Below, in pieces: positions 7,847-16,430 of a stretch of 60,897 nt of DNA. The notes beneath the pieces are model-generated. The model did no database searches. It had not been told where the DNA came from and was given only the letters and a program-made list of their open reading frames with translations. Location of the stretch: the NCBI GenBank assembly GCA_910578385.1, contig CAJTQV010000017.1, positions 1 to 60,897 of the forward strand, in the 5' to 3' direction. This DNA is from an uncultured Muribaculaceae bacterium. GTDB lineage: Bacteria; Bacteroidota; Bacteroidia; Bacteroidales; Muribaculaceae. Position 1 is the first letter of the stretch. Each line of letters starts with the position of its first letter. A program made the translations under genes and the position numbers.

Positions 7847-9082
7847 ATGAAGAAGACATTATATGTGGCGGCCATATTGTCGGCGGCAATCGCCGGCTAT
7901 GCAGCCGATGCCTCGGCCCAGAGTGCGGACGAACTGCTCTCGCAGGGTCGCGAGGCGTTTCTCGACTACCGTTTCGACGAGGCCGCACGCCTTTATGCCC
8001 AGGCCCAGAAGAAAGCCAAACGTTCCGACGAATTTTTCGCCGACAAATATGACACCTATCGCCGTCAGCTCAATGATGCCGAGAACTTCCTGAACCGGGT
8101 GGAGAAAATTGTCGTGATTGACAGCATAACTGTTCCGCGACGCGAGTTTTTCAAGGCTTACCGGTTACCGGCCTCGGCAGGCTCCGTGCGTGGAGCGGAA
8201 GCACTACCGGGTCGCCGCGCCGATTTCGATGACTCGATCGACTATGTTTTCACCAATGAGGAGGGTGACTACAAACTTTGGGCACAGCCTGATACCACCG
8301 GGTACATGCACCTCGTGGAAGCCTCACGCCTTACGGACGGCAGCTGGAGCGAGGCCACACCTCTTTCAGAAGAACTGTCGGAAGACTGCGATGCCATCTA
8401 CCCCTTCATGATGGCCGACGGGGTAACCCTATACTATGCCGACAACGGCGAGAACTCAATAGGAGGCTATGACATAATGGTCGCTACCCGCGATGCCGCC
8501 GACGGGTCTTTCCTGCAGCCCTCGAATCTCGGCTTCCCGTACAATTCACCCTACGATGACTATCTTCTCGCTATCGACGAACTGAACGGTGTGGGCTGGT
8601 GGGCAACCGACCGCAACCAGCTCGACGACGAGCTGACCGTTTACGTGTATGTCACAAATGACCTGCGCACAAACTACTCGCCCGACGAGGATGATGTGCT
8701 TTCGTTCGCACGTATAGATGACTACATAGCTACCCAGCCCGAGGATGCCGACTATGACGAGTTGCTCGAGACAATCCGCTCCATCGACCCCGATGCACGC
8801 GCCAAGAGACCGGAATTCACATTCGCAGCGTCGAAGGGCAGGATATTTCACCGCTATGATGAATTGCCCGACGAAAAGGCACGTGCTGCCATGAAGCGTT
8901 ACCAACAGGGCCTCCAGGAACTCAACCGCGCCGAAGCCGACCTTTCAGCAAAGCGGCGTGAGTACGGTGACTCACGTTCGTCACGGCTCGGCAACGAGAT
9001 CCGTCAGGCCGAAATAAAGATTGAGAAAACACGGACAGAAATCAGCAGACTTCGCTCAGAAGTCCACAAGGCTCTCCGATAA
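7847..9082 (+). CDS. Exported TPR/PD40-repeat protein
   Basis: A 411-residue exported protein with signal peptide MKKTLYVAAILSAAIAGYAADASA. Residues about 25-75 (ELLSQGREAFLDYRFDEAARLYAQAQKKA) form a TPR-like helical hairpin. The middle carries PD40/WD40-type beta-propeller blades (DYVFTNEEGDYKLWAQ; GVTLYYADNGENSIGGYDIMVATRD; GVGWWATDRNQ). The C-terminal 60 residues are a charged coiled coil (LNRAEADLSAKRREY...). Such TPR plus PD40 proteins in Bacteroidetes are often envelope-associated, sometimes with gliding or type IX secretion parts, but there is no OmpA domain here and no such neighbours. ATG 7838 is an alternative start three codons earlier. The promoter at 7752-7781 precedes it. Confidence 0.8.
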   Translation: MKKTLYVAAILSAAIAGYAADASAQSADELLSQGREAFLDYRFDEAARLYAQAQKKAKRSDEFFADKYDTYRRQLNDAENFLNRVEKIVVIDSITVPRREFFKAYRLPASAGSVRGAEALPGRRADFDDSIDYVFTNEEGDYKLWAQPDTTGYMHLVEASRLTDGSWSEATPLSEELSEDCDAIYPFMMADGVTLYYADNGENSIGGYDIMVATRDAADGSFLQPSNLGFPYNSPYDDYLLAIDELNGVGWWATDRNQLDDELTVYVYVTNDLRTNYSPDEDDVLSFARIDDYIATQPEDADYDELLETIRSIDPDARAKRPEFTFAASKGRIFHRYDELPDEKARAAMKRYQQGLQELNRAEADLSAKRREYGDSRSSRLGNEIRQAEIKIEKTRTEISRLRSEVHKALR

Positions 9083-9160
9083 ACCGGTGCCCCCCACGCG
9101 CAAGAACACCTTTAGGGAAGAATATCCCCAACCCGCAATCAACAATAACAACCGCCAACC

Positions 9161-10624
9161 ATGCTTTCATTTACCATTGCCCTCATCGTGCTGATCGGAG
9201 GATACTTCATCTACGGCACATTCGTTTCAAAAGTCTTCGGTCAGGATCCCTCCCGCCGGACCCCGGTTCATACCCACGCCGACGGTGTGGACTTCGTGGA
9301 ACTGCCCACGTGGAAGATTTTCCTGATACAATTCCTGAACATAGCGGGATTGGGACCGATTTTCGGTGCCATAATGGGTGTGATGTTCGGACCGGCGGCT
9401 TTCCTTTGGATTGTGTTTGGCACGATATTCGCAGGAGCGGTGCATGACTACCTCTCGGGAATGCTTTCCCTTCGCAGCGACGGGGCATCTCTGCCGGAGA
9501 TTGTCGGTGGACAGTTGGGAAACGGTATCAAGAATGTGCTGCGCGTGTTCTCACTCCTTCTGATGATTCTCGTCGGCGCGGTGTTTGTCTACAATCCGGC
9601 CGACCTGCTGGCGATGCTCACACCCGACCATCTTGACCGGATGTTCTGGATTGTGGTTATTTTCGCATACTATATGCTCGCCACGCTGCTCCCTATCGAC
9701 AAACTCATAGGCAAGCTCTACCCTATTTTCGGATTGGCATTACTCTTCATGGCGGTGGGAATAATGACGATGCTCTATGCCAATGCCAACTTCATTCCTG
9801 AAGTATGGCATGGTCTCGACAACCAACGTCTGGATGCTGATTCCGCCCCGATTTTCCCGATGATGTTTGTCTCGATTGCCTGCGGAGCTATTTCCGGATT
9901 CCACGCCACCCAGTCGCCGATGATGGCGCGCTGCCTGAAAAATGAGAAACATGCGCGTCCAGTCTTCTATGGGGCGATGGTTACCGAAGGAATCGTGGCT
10001 CTGATATGGGCTGCGGCAGCAGTGGCATTCACCGGTGGTTACGCGGAATTGCAGCAGACACTCGGCTCCAGCAGTCCGGCCGTGCTTGTGAATGACATCT
10101 CAAAGACCTGGCTCGGCGCAGCGGGAGGAGTCCTCGCAATCTTAGGAGTGATAGCGGCTCCGATCACATCGGGTGACACGGCGTTACGCTCAGCACGCCT
10201 TATCGCCGCCGACTTCATGAACATCAAGCAGAAGAAGATTGCCAAACGCCTTGCGGTTTCAGTTCCGATATTCATTCTCTGCTTTGTGATAATGCTGATT
10301 CCCTATGAGGCACTGTGGCGTTACTTCGCATGGTGCAACCAGGTGCTTTCGGTATTCACGCTTTGGGCAATCACCGTGTATCTCGCCCGAACCGGGAAGG
10401 CATACGTCATCACAATGCTGCCGGCAATGTTCATGACAGCCGTGACCGTGACATATATCTTCTTCGCGCCCGAGGGCTTCAACGCACTGACCCAGCCACT
10501 TCTCGGCATGACAATAAGCTACGAGTTCGCCGTCGGCATCGGTCTGACCGTCACCCTCCTGTTCGCCGCGATGTTCATGCGCTTCCGCCGCTCCCTCCCC
10601 GCAACCGCAATAATCCGCGACTGA
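9161..10624 (+). CDS. cstA: CstA-family peptide/pyruvate transporter
   Basis: A 487-residue polytopic membrane protein of the carbon starvation CstA family, the shorter form of the family. Conserved text includes FLNIAGLGPIFGAIMGVMFGPAAFLWIVFGTIFAGAVHDYLSGM split over the first helices, HATQSPMMARC near 250-260, and PITSGDTALRSARLIAADF near 330-350. Family members import peptides or pyruvate; which applies here is not decidable from sequence. It lies 78 bases after the PD40 gene and 10 bases before the PHP gene on the same strand, so it may share their transcript. No separate promoter was recognised. Confidence 0.93.
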   Translation: MLSFTIALIVLIGGYFIYGTFVSKVFGQDPSRRTPVHTHADGVDFVELPTWKIFLIQFLNIAGLGPIFGAIMGVMFGPAAFLWIVFGTIFAGAVHDYLSGMLSLRSDGASLPEIVGGQLGNGIKNVLRVFSLLLMILVGAVFVYNPADLLAMLTPDHLDRMFWIVVIFAYYMLATLLPIDKLIGKLYPIFGLALLFMAVGIMTMLYANANFIPEVWHGLDNQRLDADSAPIFPMMFVSIACGAISGFHATQSPMMARCLKNEKHARPVFYGAMVTEGIVALIWAAAAVAFTGGYAELQQTLGSSSPAVLVNDISKTWLGAAGGVLAILGVIAAPITSGDTALRSARLIAADFMNIKQKKIAKRLAVSVPIFILCFVIMLIPYEALWRYFAWCNQVLSVFTLWAITVYLARTGKAYVITMLPAMFMTAVTVTYIFFAPEGFNALTQPLLGMTISYEFAVGIGLTVTLLFAAMFMRFRRSLPATAIIRD

Positions 10625-10634
10625 TAGCAGAATC

Positions 10635-11477
10635 ATGAACACAGAATTGATAACCAATTACTCTGCCCGGACCGACCGGTATAATTTTCATTCTCATTCG
10701 GAGTTTTGCGACGGCAAGGCTCCTGTTGCCTCTATTGCCAAGGCTGCTTTTGACAACGGTTTCGAAGTCTGGGGTGTCACCCCACATTCCCCGATCTGCA
10801 TAGAATCTCCATGCAATATGCTCAAGGTCGACGTACCTCGTTACCTGGAGACTATGGATAAGTTGAAAATGGAATATGAGGGCCGGATGACATTGTTGAC
10901 CGGCATGGAAATCGACCATCTCAGCCGCGACTTCGGACCACATACGGACTATTTCCGGAAAATGCCGCTCGACTACCGTATTGGCTCGGTACACTTCGTG
11001 CCCAATCAGGATGGTGTGCCTCTCGACTGCGACGGAAGTTTTAAACGCTTTTCAATGTACCTGCACCGGGGTTTTGCCGATGACTTGCGTTATGTTGTTG
11101 AGAAATATTTCGAGCAGGTGCTGACCATGCTTGAACTGGGAGGATTTGAGATATTGGGACACTTTGACAAGATAATCGGCAACGCCGCAGAAGCCGATCC
11201 GACCCTCGAAGACCAAGGATGGTACCGAGCGCTGGTAAGAGATGTCGTGTCGCTGGCACAAAGCACCGGAGTTGTAGTTGAAATCAACACAAAAGCCATT
11301 GAGAAGAAGGGACGGTTCTTCCCGGCCGAACGTTGGTGGCATATGCTAAAAGAAGCCAACGTACCCATTGTGGTCAACTCCGACTGCCACCACCCGGACC
11401 TGACTGACCTCGGCCGTGCCGAAGCTCTGACCAAACTCAAGAAATTGTGTGAGGAATTAAATTGCTGTTCAAATTAA
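10635..11477 (+). CDS. PHP-domain histidinol-phosphatase-like hydrolase
   Basis: A 280-residue PHP phosphoesterase. Metal-binding motifs are visible in order: HSHSEFCDG (His19, His21), TPHSP, GMEIDH, GSVHF, ILGHFDKI, EINTKA and NSDCHH, as in HisK/HisJ-type histidinol-phosphatases. It may dephosphorylate histidinol phosphate or another small phosphate; there are no his genes here. It begins 10 bases after cstA. The last residues NCCSN and the stop are encoded by a sequence matching the MITE end (GCTGTTCAAATTAAA), and the gene overlaps the convergent glycosyltransferase gene by four bases, so its 3' end may have been reset by a past insertion. Confidence 0.88.
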   Translation: MNTELITNYSARTDRYNFHSHSEFCDGKAPVASIAKAAFDNGFEVWGVTPHSPICIESPCNMLKVDVPRYLETMDKLKMEYEGRMTLLTGMEIDHLSRDFGPHTDYFRKMPLDYRIGSVHFVPNQDGVPLDCDGSFKRFSMYLHRGFADDLRYVVEKYFEQVLTMLELGGFEILGHFDKIIGNAAEADPTLEDQGWYRALVRDVVSLAQSTGVVVEINTKAIEKKGRFFPAERWWHMLKEANVPIVVNSDCHHPDLTDLGRAEALTKLKKLCEELNCCSN

Positions 11478-11478
11478 A
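11463..11478. repeat. Solitary copy of MITE end sequence
   Basis: TGCTGTTCAAATTAAA matches the inner part of the terminal repeats at 1722-1741 and 1893-1912. It supplies the stop codons of both convergent genes here. No second end is visible nearby. Confidence 0.5.
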
Positions 11479-12430
11479 GTTTGCTCATAAGTTTGATTGC
11501 GGGACGGCCAAGATAGGATGCCAGAGCCCCGAGTTTATTCTTTAACCTGACGTTGGGATTGGTAAGTTCGTTGAGGCGTTGCTTACGTATTATACGCCAG
11601 CAACGTTCTTTCTGCTCAGGCAGGTCTATACCATTTTTCTCCATCATGAGCAGAATATTGTAATGTGCGCTGAAACGGCGGTCTTCAGCTGCACGCAGCA
11701 ATTCAGGCCCTTTCAAAGACATTGCCACGACGATACGGTCGGTGACATCGAGTACATCAAGCCGTGCCGGTGACCAGCGGTTAATGAAACTTCCGGGATT
11801 GTCACGATAACAATACACCGGACGGTCAATCACGCAGACCTTGTCTACCCTGAGAAATGCCTGATAAAAAAGGTCAAGATCCTCATAACGGCAGTTACGG
11901 AAACGGAGTTTATCCGCGCCATGTCCGAAGACCGAAGAGTTAAACAGCACACCCCAGGGATTGTTGAGTATCTTCTTCTGATAAAGCCCAATCTCTACAG
12001 CCTTCTCCGCAGAGAGTACCAGACCGGGAACTTTTTTAGGCAGCGGTTTATCCGGCAACTCCCGACAATATCCGCCAACCACGATGCTGACATCATATTT
12101 CGCGGCACTTTCCAGAAGCACCTCAAGAGAATCAGACGGCATGATATCGTCAGCGTCCATGAAAGCGATCCACTTGCCACGGGCAATATCTATTCCGGCA
12201 TTTCGGGCGGCTGACACTCCACTGTTGGCCTGATTTATCAAGTGGAACCGGTTGTCGGTTTCGCAAAACCGGCGGCAAATTTCTTCCGAGTTGTCGGTCG
12301 AACCATCGTTGACAAGAATAGCCTCAAACAGGTCATGACTCTGGCTTCGGAGAGACTCCAGGGCCTCCCCCAGAAAATCACCCGCGTTCCACACCGGAAC
12401 CACCACCGTAATCAAATCCTCTCTGCTCAT
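11474..12430 (-). CDS. Family 2 glycosyltransferase
   Basis: A 318-residue GT2 enzyme of the EpsJ/WcaA type. The N-terminus LITVVVPVWNAGDFL, VNDGSTDNSEEI near 38-49, NSGVSAARNAGIDIARG, and FMDADDIMPSDSL near 90-102 define the nucleotide-sugar site with its DxD motif. The C-terminal third is typical of acceptor-binding regions and lacks recognisable motifs. The start at 12430 (MSREDL) matches the family; an upstream start at 12529 would add 33 residues unlike other members. It lies 107 bases after the outer-membrane protein gene on the same strand and may be read-through-transcribed. Substrate is unknown. Confidence 0.88.
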   Translation of the reverse strand: MSREDLITVVVPVWNAGDFLGEALESLRSQSHDLFEAILVNDGSTDNSEEICRRFCETDNRFHLINQANSGVSAARNAGIDIARGKWIAFMDADDIMPSDSLEVLLESAAKYDVSIVVGGYCRELPDKPLPKKVPGLVLSAEKAVEIGLYQKKILNNPWGVLFNSSVFGHGADKLRFRNCRYEDLDLFYQAFLRVDKVCVIDRPVYCYRDNPGSFINRWSPARLDVLDVTDRIVVAMSLKGPELLRAAEDRRFSAHYNILLMMEKNGIDLPEQKERCWRIIRKQRLNELTNPNVRLKNKLGALASYLGRPAIKLMSKL

Positions 12431-12536
12431 AATAGATAATAGAAGGCCGTCTACATAATAAATGAAAACCACACTTCTATTACCATAACGCCAAATAATT
12501 TCATGCCGTATATGAACTGCGATATTCAATTCCTGA

Positions 12537-15062
12537 TTATTTCAAGATGCCGGAGGAGATGGTGCCGGTGCTTCCGGGTCCGTTGTCCTGACGTATTTTC
12601 TTGCCGTAGGGGATTGAATAAGACATTTGGATAAGGAGCGAATGACCGTAATCCCGGCTGTAAGTGTCTGACACACGTGAGTAATTGTCATAATAGCTTT
12701 CCGTGTGACGGCTCCTTGTCGTTGTTCCGTTGAAGATATTGCTGCCCGTCACCGAGATATTGAACCCTTTGGCCGACCAACCGGCAGACAGCTCGTACCA
12801 TCCGGGGGAATTGTCCACCTGATTCACCATCCACATCCTCCGCGACGGCGAACCGTAATAGGCCGAGAAGTAAAAGTTACCGAGATAGTAACTTGCCTGG
12901 ATATTGGCTTGAAACCAATTACCGCTGAATGACCTGTCGCCTCCGATCCACAAATGATTGCCTTGTACGGCCCCCCACAGATTCAATGAGCCATCAAAAA
13001 GATTCAGGGAAGCCGAAGCTCCATAGTTTAATTTCGCATCATATCCGTCGCGTGTCAATGATCTGAGCATCATCTCGCGCCCGTCAATCTCCGCCGGTGT
13101 ATAGATGTTGACAACAGGACGTGTCAGGTGAGTGTAACGGCCGAAAAAGCTCACAAACAGATTTTGCCGCGCTGACCATTGATAGTTCGCATCGACTGAA
13201 TTATGCAGAAATGTCTTCATGGAGGGATTACCGGTTATGGCGTCGAGCAGATTGAGCCGCACGATGTTGGGGCTGCGCTGAGCAACGCCCACGGTCCAAT
13301 TAGACATTTCGGCTGACATCTCCAACTTATTGCGTTGATTGAAATTGTAACCCAGCTGTATGAAATAAACAGGTCGCAAGTCATCATATTTTATATCATC
13401 ATAGACATTGTGAGTATAATACAACCTGACATCAGGCATAAACCAGAATCCTCCGAACTGAAGATAACATGACGCCGCGATACCTGCAGAACCATACCAT
13501 GAATGAACTCTCGCAACATCAGAACCGTCGTAGTTGATACGCGTGTCGCGGAATTCTCCGGTAAGACCGATATTCAGCGAATGTTGTCCCCACTTTTTCT
13601 GGCCGAATGCCGACAACGAACTTGACCACGCATCCTCACGTGCGAAATTGAGTATTCCGTCATCATCTAAACTATACAAATAGTCGTTTGAATGATGGGC
13701 ATACCGCAGATTGGGAGTGATGCTCAGCGACATCGAACGGGGCAATGTAATCTGATACGACCCTCTCCAGTTGGCGGAATTTGAACGTTCTCCCGATACC
13801 GACCGTGACACCCCATCCTTATATATCTGTGGCGTATATGAATTCTCCTCACTCTGACGTGAATGTCCGCCGCTCCCTTGATAACCCACAGTATTTGATA
13901 TCAACAGATTTTCGGTGGAGTAGACAGCCCGGAGCGTGGCATATTCTGAATTGGACGATGCCCGTGATTCATCTGTCTTCGCGCTCCATGTCAGGTCTTC
14001 CGAGCTGAACTTGTAGTTGGATGTTGTCTCTGACCGCGAGTGGTTGTTTTGCGTCCAATTGTAACCTGCCGCCACATCATAGGTCATCTTGCCATAAGTG
14101 AATTTGGAGTTCATGCCATAATTACCCATGCCTGTGCTGAACCGCTGGTCGGCCATGACTTTCGTATAGCCGCCATACTCATACTTGACCATTATGAAAT
14201 TGACTACATGCCGGGCACCTTCGAAGCGTGGATCCTGCGGATTGTCATACACCTCCACCCTCTTGACATCCTGCGGACGTATGCCCGAGATTTCATTGGC
14301 ATCAGCAGGGAGATAGTCGATGAAAGTCGCGATTCCGTCACCAGCCATCGTGGAAATTTCTCCATTCATCGGATTGACACGGACCGTCGGGATTGCCATG
14401 GCCCGCAGAAGGTCAGCGCCACCGTGGGCTGAATTTTTCTGACGTTTGCCGGGAACAAACACCGTCTTGTCCTGTTCAATCCTCGCAACATCAGTCTTGA
14501 CTGTCACTCCCTTGAGCGCAACGGGTAACTGTCTCATGATTATGTTTCCCACATGGAAACCCTTGGTCCCGGTCAGTTTGGTGTGATAGCCGACGCTGCT
14601 TATTTTAAGGATCACGCCTTTGCTGTCGCACGGTATGGAAAAGCGGCCGTCATTGTCGGTAAACGCATATGTCAGCACAGTCGAATCCTTAGGAGACAGT
14701 ACCATAACGGTGGCATAGGGAACACCTGCCGCATCTTCACCGACGGCACGTCCGGTATAACGGAACAGACCATGTTGCAACGCCTCGACATAAATTCCCT
14801 TGCGGCTTCCCGTCACAATGGCAGGAACAGAGCCGGTCACAGTCCTGACCGCTTCAAGAGGATTGTCAGTATCGACCGCTGCCGTGACACGATACGAGTC
14901 GAGTTCATCGTATATGAAACTCAGCCGGATATCCGGATGTTCACGCGAAATCCGTACCAACGCATCGGCAAGCGGAGTATTATGGAACGTATATTTGTAT
15001 TTGTGGGCGGCAGCACTGAGACATACCGCGATACCCAAAATGGAAGCAAGAATTCTTCTCAT
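12537..15062 (-). CDS. STN-domain TonB-dependent-receptor-like outer-membrane protein
   Basis: An 841-residue outer-membrane protein. After the signal peptide (MRRILASILGIAVCLSAAA) comes an STN signalling domain (about 22-95, FHNTPLADALVRISREHP), then a carboxypeptidase-regulatory-like beta-sandwich (about 103-180, TGRAVGEDAAGVPYATVMV), a degenerate plug region, and a long C-terminal barrel of the OMP_b-brl_3 type. STN domains talk to FecR-like anti-sigma proteins; here the ECF sigma and DUF4974 protein genes lie directly upstream on the same strand, giving a FecI-FecR-FecA-like surface-signalling set. No SusD partner is present, so it is probably not a glycan importer of the Sus type. Ligand unknown. 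Confidence 0.85.
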   Translation of the reverse strand: MRRILASILGIAVCLSAAAHKYKYTFHNTPLADALVRISREHPDIRLSFIYDELDSYRVTAAVDTDNPLEAVRTVTGSVPAIVTGSRKGIYVEALQHGLFRYTGRAVGEDAAGVPYATVMVLSPKDSTVLTYAFTDNDGRFSIPCDSKGVILKISSVGYHTKLTGTKGFHVGNIIMRQLPVALKGVTVKTDVARIEQDKTVFVPGKRQKNSAHGGADLLRAMAIPTVRVNPMNGEISTMAGDGIATFIDYLPADANEISGIRPQDVKRVEVYDNPQDPRFEGARHVVNFIMVKYEYGGYTKVMADQRFSTGMGNYGMNSKFTYGKMTYDVAAGYNWTQNNHSRSETTSNYKFSSEDLTWSAKTDESRASSNSEYATLRAVYSTENLLISNTVGYQGSGGHSRQSEENSYTPQIYKDGVSRSVSGERSNSANWRGSYQITLPRSMSLSITPNLRYAHHSNDYLYSLDDDGILNFAREDAWSSSLSAFGQKKWGQHSLNIGLTGEFRDTRINYDGSDVARVHSWYGSAGIAASCYLQFGGFWFMPDVRLYYTHNVYDDIKYDDLRPVYFIQLGYNFNQRNKLEMSAEMSNWTVGVAQRSPNIVRLNLLDAITGNPSMKTFLHNSVDANYQWSARQNLFVSFFGRYTHLTRPVVNIYTPAEIDGREMMLRSLTRDGYDAKLNYGASASLNLFDGSLNLWGAVQGNHLWIGGDRSFSGNWFQANIQASYYLGNFYFSAYYGSPSRRMWMVNQVDNSPGWYELSAGWSAKGFNISVTGSNIFNGTTTRSRHTESYYDNYSRVSDTYSRDYGHSLLIQMSYSIPYGKKIRQDNGPGSTGTISSGILK

Positions 15063-15135
15063 GATTCAGTTTTTTACGAGTCCTTCTTTAAGATTAAGAT
15101 GATTTATCAACGTGCGATGTCCTCTCCCGAAGCGG

Positions 15136-15795
15136 TTACTTCACATATACCGTATCATTTCTCACCGAGAGCGAAATCTGCTCGAAACCGTCAAGGCTTT
15201 CCAGAGTCTCGCTGACGGGTCTGGTCCGGTCCCAGACGAAGAACAGGCGAAGACCGCGCGGATTGTCGGAAAGCCAGCGCACTTCCATTCCGCTACCGGA
15301 AGTGATGGAGTCTAGTATATTCTCCAGAGATTCATTCGTGAACTCCACCGGTTCCAGTGCCGACATTTCCGATTCCGTCTGCCTGACCACGACAGTCCCG
15401 GTTGCATTCGCCGATGAATCTGTCGCTGTTCCGGCTGTGTTGACAATCTCTGTGGCGGTCCGCTCTCTCTTTCCGTTTACTGCCATCGATACGACAACTC
15501 CGGTCGCTATTGCCACAAGCGACGATGCGACCACAACAGTTATAACAGCTGCGCGACGCTGACGCAGAAATACACGCCATGCCGGTTCCCTTTGCTTTTG
15601 CTCGAAGCTGCGCCACTCCTTTTCTACATTCTCTACGCCATCGGGCAGTCCGGAGGCAAAATGGCCGCCAGCCATAGCTGACAGTGATTCATAAAGAGCG
15701 CGGGTCTCAGGATCTGCCAATATCGCATCTATCTCTTTGTCGGTATATTTACCGGGATTCTCAATGAGATCCAGTATCTTGTCAAAGTTGTCCAT
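15136..15795 (-). CDS. FecR-like anti-sigma factor (DUF4974 type, shortened)
   Basis: A 219-residue single-pass inner-membrane protein. The cytoplasmic part (1-85) is short; a transmembrane helix spans about residues 90-112 (AAVITVVVASSLVAIATGVVVSMAV); the periplasmic part ends in a DUF4974/secretin-like fold (about 145-219, FTNESLENILDSITSGSGMEVRW). The central FecR beta-sandwich of the usual 300-330-residue proteins is missing and is replaced by a Ser/Thr/Ala linker. It begins 5 bases after the sigma gene stop and precedes the STN outer-membrane protein, so it should hold the sigma factor until the receptor signals. The role is inferred from context and family. Confidence 0.82.
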   Translation of the reverse strand: MDNFDKILDLIENPGKYTDKEIDAILADPETRALYESLSAMAGGHFASGLPDGVENVEKEWRSFEQKQREPAWRVFLRQRRAAVITVVVASSLVAIATGVVVSMAVNGKRERTATEIVNTAGTATDSSANATGTVVVRQTESEMSALEPVEFTNESLENILDSITSGSGMEVRWLSDNPRGLRLFFVWDRTRPVSETLESLDGFEQISLSVRNDTVYVK

Positions 15796-15800
15796 ATCTG

Positions 15801-16301
15801 TCAGTATTTATTGTCGGTGATTATATTTCTGAATATCTCTGTGGCACGTCGCAGATGTTTATAGACGGCAGCCTCGCTGATTCCGAGCCTGCATGATATC
15901 TCCGCATATTTGAGTCCTTCGGCGAATCGTAACCTCACCACCTCAGACATCCGGGGAGTGAATTTTTCTCCGGCCTGCGACATTATTTCCGCGTAATCAG
16001 GTTGCCGGGCATCACAATCCTCCACCGATTCCATCTCAAGTGTATATAAGCCGGCTATGCGTTGACGTCTGTCCATATTCCGCAGGCTGTTCAATGATCT
16101 GTTACGAGTGGCCCGAAGCAAGTATGCGGTGTCAACCGTCGAAGCCTCTATTGATTCGAGAAGCGACGCGAAAACATCGTGTACTATGTCGCGTGCAATA
16201 TCCGCATCGCGGACAGTTGCGGCAGCCACACGTAGCATCGCGTTGTAGTTTGCCTTGAATAGTCTCTCGACAATAATTCTATTTTCTGAATTGTTTGCCA
16301 T
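15801..16301 (-). CDS. ECF-family RNA polymerase sigma factor
   Basis: A 166-residue sigma-70 factor with region 2 (about 10-75, LFKANYNAMLRVAAATVRDADIARDIVHDVF) and region 4 (about 110-160, MSEVVRLRFAEGLKYAEISCRLGISEAAVYKHLRRA). It should direct RNA polymerase to its own regulon under control of the adjacent anti-sigma protein. The ATG at 16301 is only four bases from the promoter -7 box, which suggests a leaderless mRNA; the GTG at 16316 would lie within the promoter itself and has no ribosome-binding site, so I prefer 16301. Confidence 0.9.
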   Translation of the reverse strand: MANNSENRIIVERLFKANYNAMLRVAAATVRDADIARDIVHDVFASLLESIEASTVDTAYLLRATRNRSLNSLRNMDRRQRIAGLYTLEMESVEDCDARQPDYAEIMSQAGEKFTPRMSEVVRLRFAEGLKYAEISCRLGISEAAVYKHLRRATEIFRNIITDNKY

Positions 16302-16305
16302 ACAA

Positions 16306-16336
16306 CAAATATACACCTCCGCACCCTTTTTCCCAA
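16306..16336 (-). promoter_or_regulatory. Bacteroidetes-type promoter for the sigma/anti-sigma operon
   Basis: On the minus strand TTG (16336-16334), 20 bases, then TATATTTG (16313-16306): an exact fit to TTG-N20-TAnnTTTG. The expected start is at about 16299-16301, i.e. at the ATG of the sigma gene. Confidence 0.65.
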
Positions 16337-16348
16337 CCCCTGATTAAA

Positions 16349-16397
16349 AAAATTTCCCGCATTCCGAAGTCGTATACTTCGGAATGCGGGAAATTTT
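16349..16397. terminator. Strong 21-bp hairpin, terminator of nhaA
   Basis: Arms 16349-16369 and 16377-16397 are perfectly complementary (21 bp, 7-base loop) with A-rich and T-rich outer ends. It lies after the nhaA stop and before the sigma-factor promoter on the minus strand, so it should end nhaA transcription and insulate the sigma operon. Confidence 0.85.
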
Positions 16398-16430
16398 AAT
16401 ATCAGAGACAGGGTTCAGCCTGTAGGTTTG

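Noticed and set aside
14553..15215. 220-residue plus-strand frame opposite the STN outer-membrane protein
   Set aside because: Shadow of the real minus-strand coding sequence.
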